Shown: positions 5,981 to 6,577 of the stretch, piece after piece
Layout: every line of letters begins with the position of its first letter
Position numbering within the stretch: position 1 is the first letter of the stretch
Assembly: GCA_022013395.1 (NCBI GenBank)
Contig: JAKLQL010000115.1
Span: 1 to 6,577, forward strand
Length of the DNA: 6,577 nt
Direction of reading: 5' to 3'
Source of the DNA: Acetobacterium sp.
Lineage (GTDB): Bacteria > Bacillota > Clostridia > Eubacteriales > Eubacteriaceae
Made by a program: the position numbers and the translations under genes
Notes under the pieces: model-generated
Database searches by the model: none
What the model was told of the DNA's origin: nothing
What the model saw: only the letters and a program-made list of their open reading frames with translations

Positions 5981-6577
5981 ATGAAAAAAAATCGGATGAT
6001 CGTATCCATCCTCGCTATATTCGTCATTGGCAGTGTGCTTTGTTTTGGTTGTACCGCCAAAACTACTAAAACAAGCACCCTGTCAGTGGATGTGGTTTAT
6101 CCATTTTCTGAAGATTATAGCGCTTCTTTCAAAAATGGAATCGAACTGGCCGCCAAAGAAATCAATGAACAGGGTGGTATTCTAAATCAGACCATTGAAA
6201 TCAATTATAATGATGACGGCAATAATACCAATACAGCAGTGGAAGTGGCGACCATGATCGCAGAAAAACAGGGCTTTCCGATTGTCATTGGTCATCGCAG
6301 CACCGACGATGTGCTGAAGGTGGCCAGTATTTATAATCAGAATAATAAGCTGCTGTTTGCGCCCATTATTGCCAGTTCAAAGGTAAGTCTGGGAGAAAAC
6401 GAAGGGGCTTATCTCTGCGCCCCGTCCGATGACGAAATGGCTGCGGAAATGGTTCAAAGCATGACGGCTCAGGGAATCACCAAGATTGCCATGGTTCATA
6501 CTGCCAGCAATACCTACGGCAAAGACTATATTCAAAAGGTCGAAGAACACGCCAAACAGGCAGGCATCGAAATTGTG
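5981..6577 (+). CDS. LivK-like ABC transporter solute-binding lipoprotein, N-terminal part (3' cut by window edge)
   Basis: The frame stays open to the window end, giving 199 residues of a protein whose family is usually ~370-400. ATG 5981 has AAGGAG 6 bases upstream. The N-terminus (MKKNRM, then a hydrophobic stretch ending VLCFGC) is a lipoprotein signal, with Cys24 the likely lipidated residue; the lipobox is unusual, with Cys at -3 and Phe at -2. The mature part resembles type I periplasmic-binding proteins of the branched-chain amino acid/amide group: FKNGIELAAKEINEQGGI, then INYNDDGNN, an IVIGHRST segment where the family has its ligand-binding G-x-x-S loop, and a KIAMVH...TYGKDY strand-helix of the second lobe. 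It would sit outside the membrane and deliver a small solute to a permease not seen here. The ligand cannot be told from the sequence. It has no evident link to peptide maturation. Confidence 0.88.
   Translation, partial: MKKNRMIVSILAIFVIGSVLCFGCTAKTTKTSTLSVDVVYPFSEDYSASFKNGIELAAKEINEQGGILNQTIEINYNDDGNNTNTAVEVATMIAEKQGFPIVIGHRSTDDVLKVASIYNQNNKLLFAPIIASSKVSLGENEGAYLCAPSDDEMAAEMVQSMTAQGITKIAMVHTASNTYGKDYIQKVEEHAKQAGIEIV

Noticed and set aside
1..6577. CRISPR array, tRNA, rRNA, insertion sequence or attachment site
   Set aside because: No regularly spaced repeats, no cloverleaf-like or rRNA-like segment, no transposase frame and no terminal inverted repeats were seen on either strand.

Overview
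The window holds most of a RiPP (ribosomally made, post-translationally modified peptide) locus. It contains one small precursor with a Nif11-type leader and at least four tandem, related radical SAM enzymes, three complete and one cut by the left edge. The complete enzymes have an N-terminal cobalamin-binding-type domain. All genes are on the + strand. The host looks like a Gram-positive anaerobe of the Bacillota: Shine-Dalgarno (SD) sites are strong and purine-rich, base composition is moderately AT-leaning, and the last gene encodes a lipoprotein solute-binding protein. The density of cobalamin-type radical SAM genes would suit a corrinoid-rich acetogen (Acetobacterium/Eubacterium-like), but that is an impression, not a proven assignment.

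Layout. Bases 1-372 are the C-terminal 123 residues of a first radical SAM paralog. Bases 376-2100 encode a complete B12-type radical SAM protein, almost abutting it. Bases 2129-2401 encode a 90-residue, cysteine-free precursor: a Nif11-like leader ending in Ala-Ala-Gly-Gly, then an 18-residue core. A 79-base gap follows, with two back-to-back perfect hairpins, the second a 13-bp stem, just before a strong SD. Bases 2481-4232 and 4208-5911 encode two more full-length paralogs whose reading frames overlap by 25 bases. After a 69-base gap, a LivK-like ABC-transporter solute-binding lipoprotein starts at 5981 and runs off the right edge.

How they may work together. The enzymes would recognise the Nif11 leader, possibly through a winged-helix-like C-terminal domain that I infer in all four, and modify the core by radical chemistry. 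The core has no cysteine, so thioether products (lanthipeptide, sactipeptide) are excluded. Cobalamin-type radical SAM enzymes commonly methylate unactivated carbons, so C-methylation of Val/Ile/Thr/Gln-type residues is a reasonable guess, not something the sequence proves. No Gly-Gly peptidase or exporter is in the window; one may lie to the left. The solute-binding protein probably belongs to a different functional unit.

The most interesting points are the enzyme-to-precursor ratio on a cysteine-free core, the RNA structure between precursor and next enzyme that could alternately expose or hide the enzyme's SD, the shared C-terminal domain, and the divergence of residues conserved in the other paralogs.
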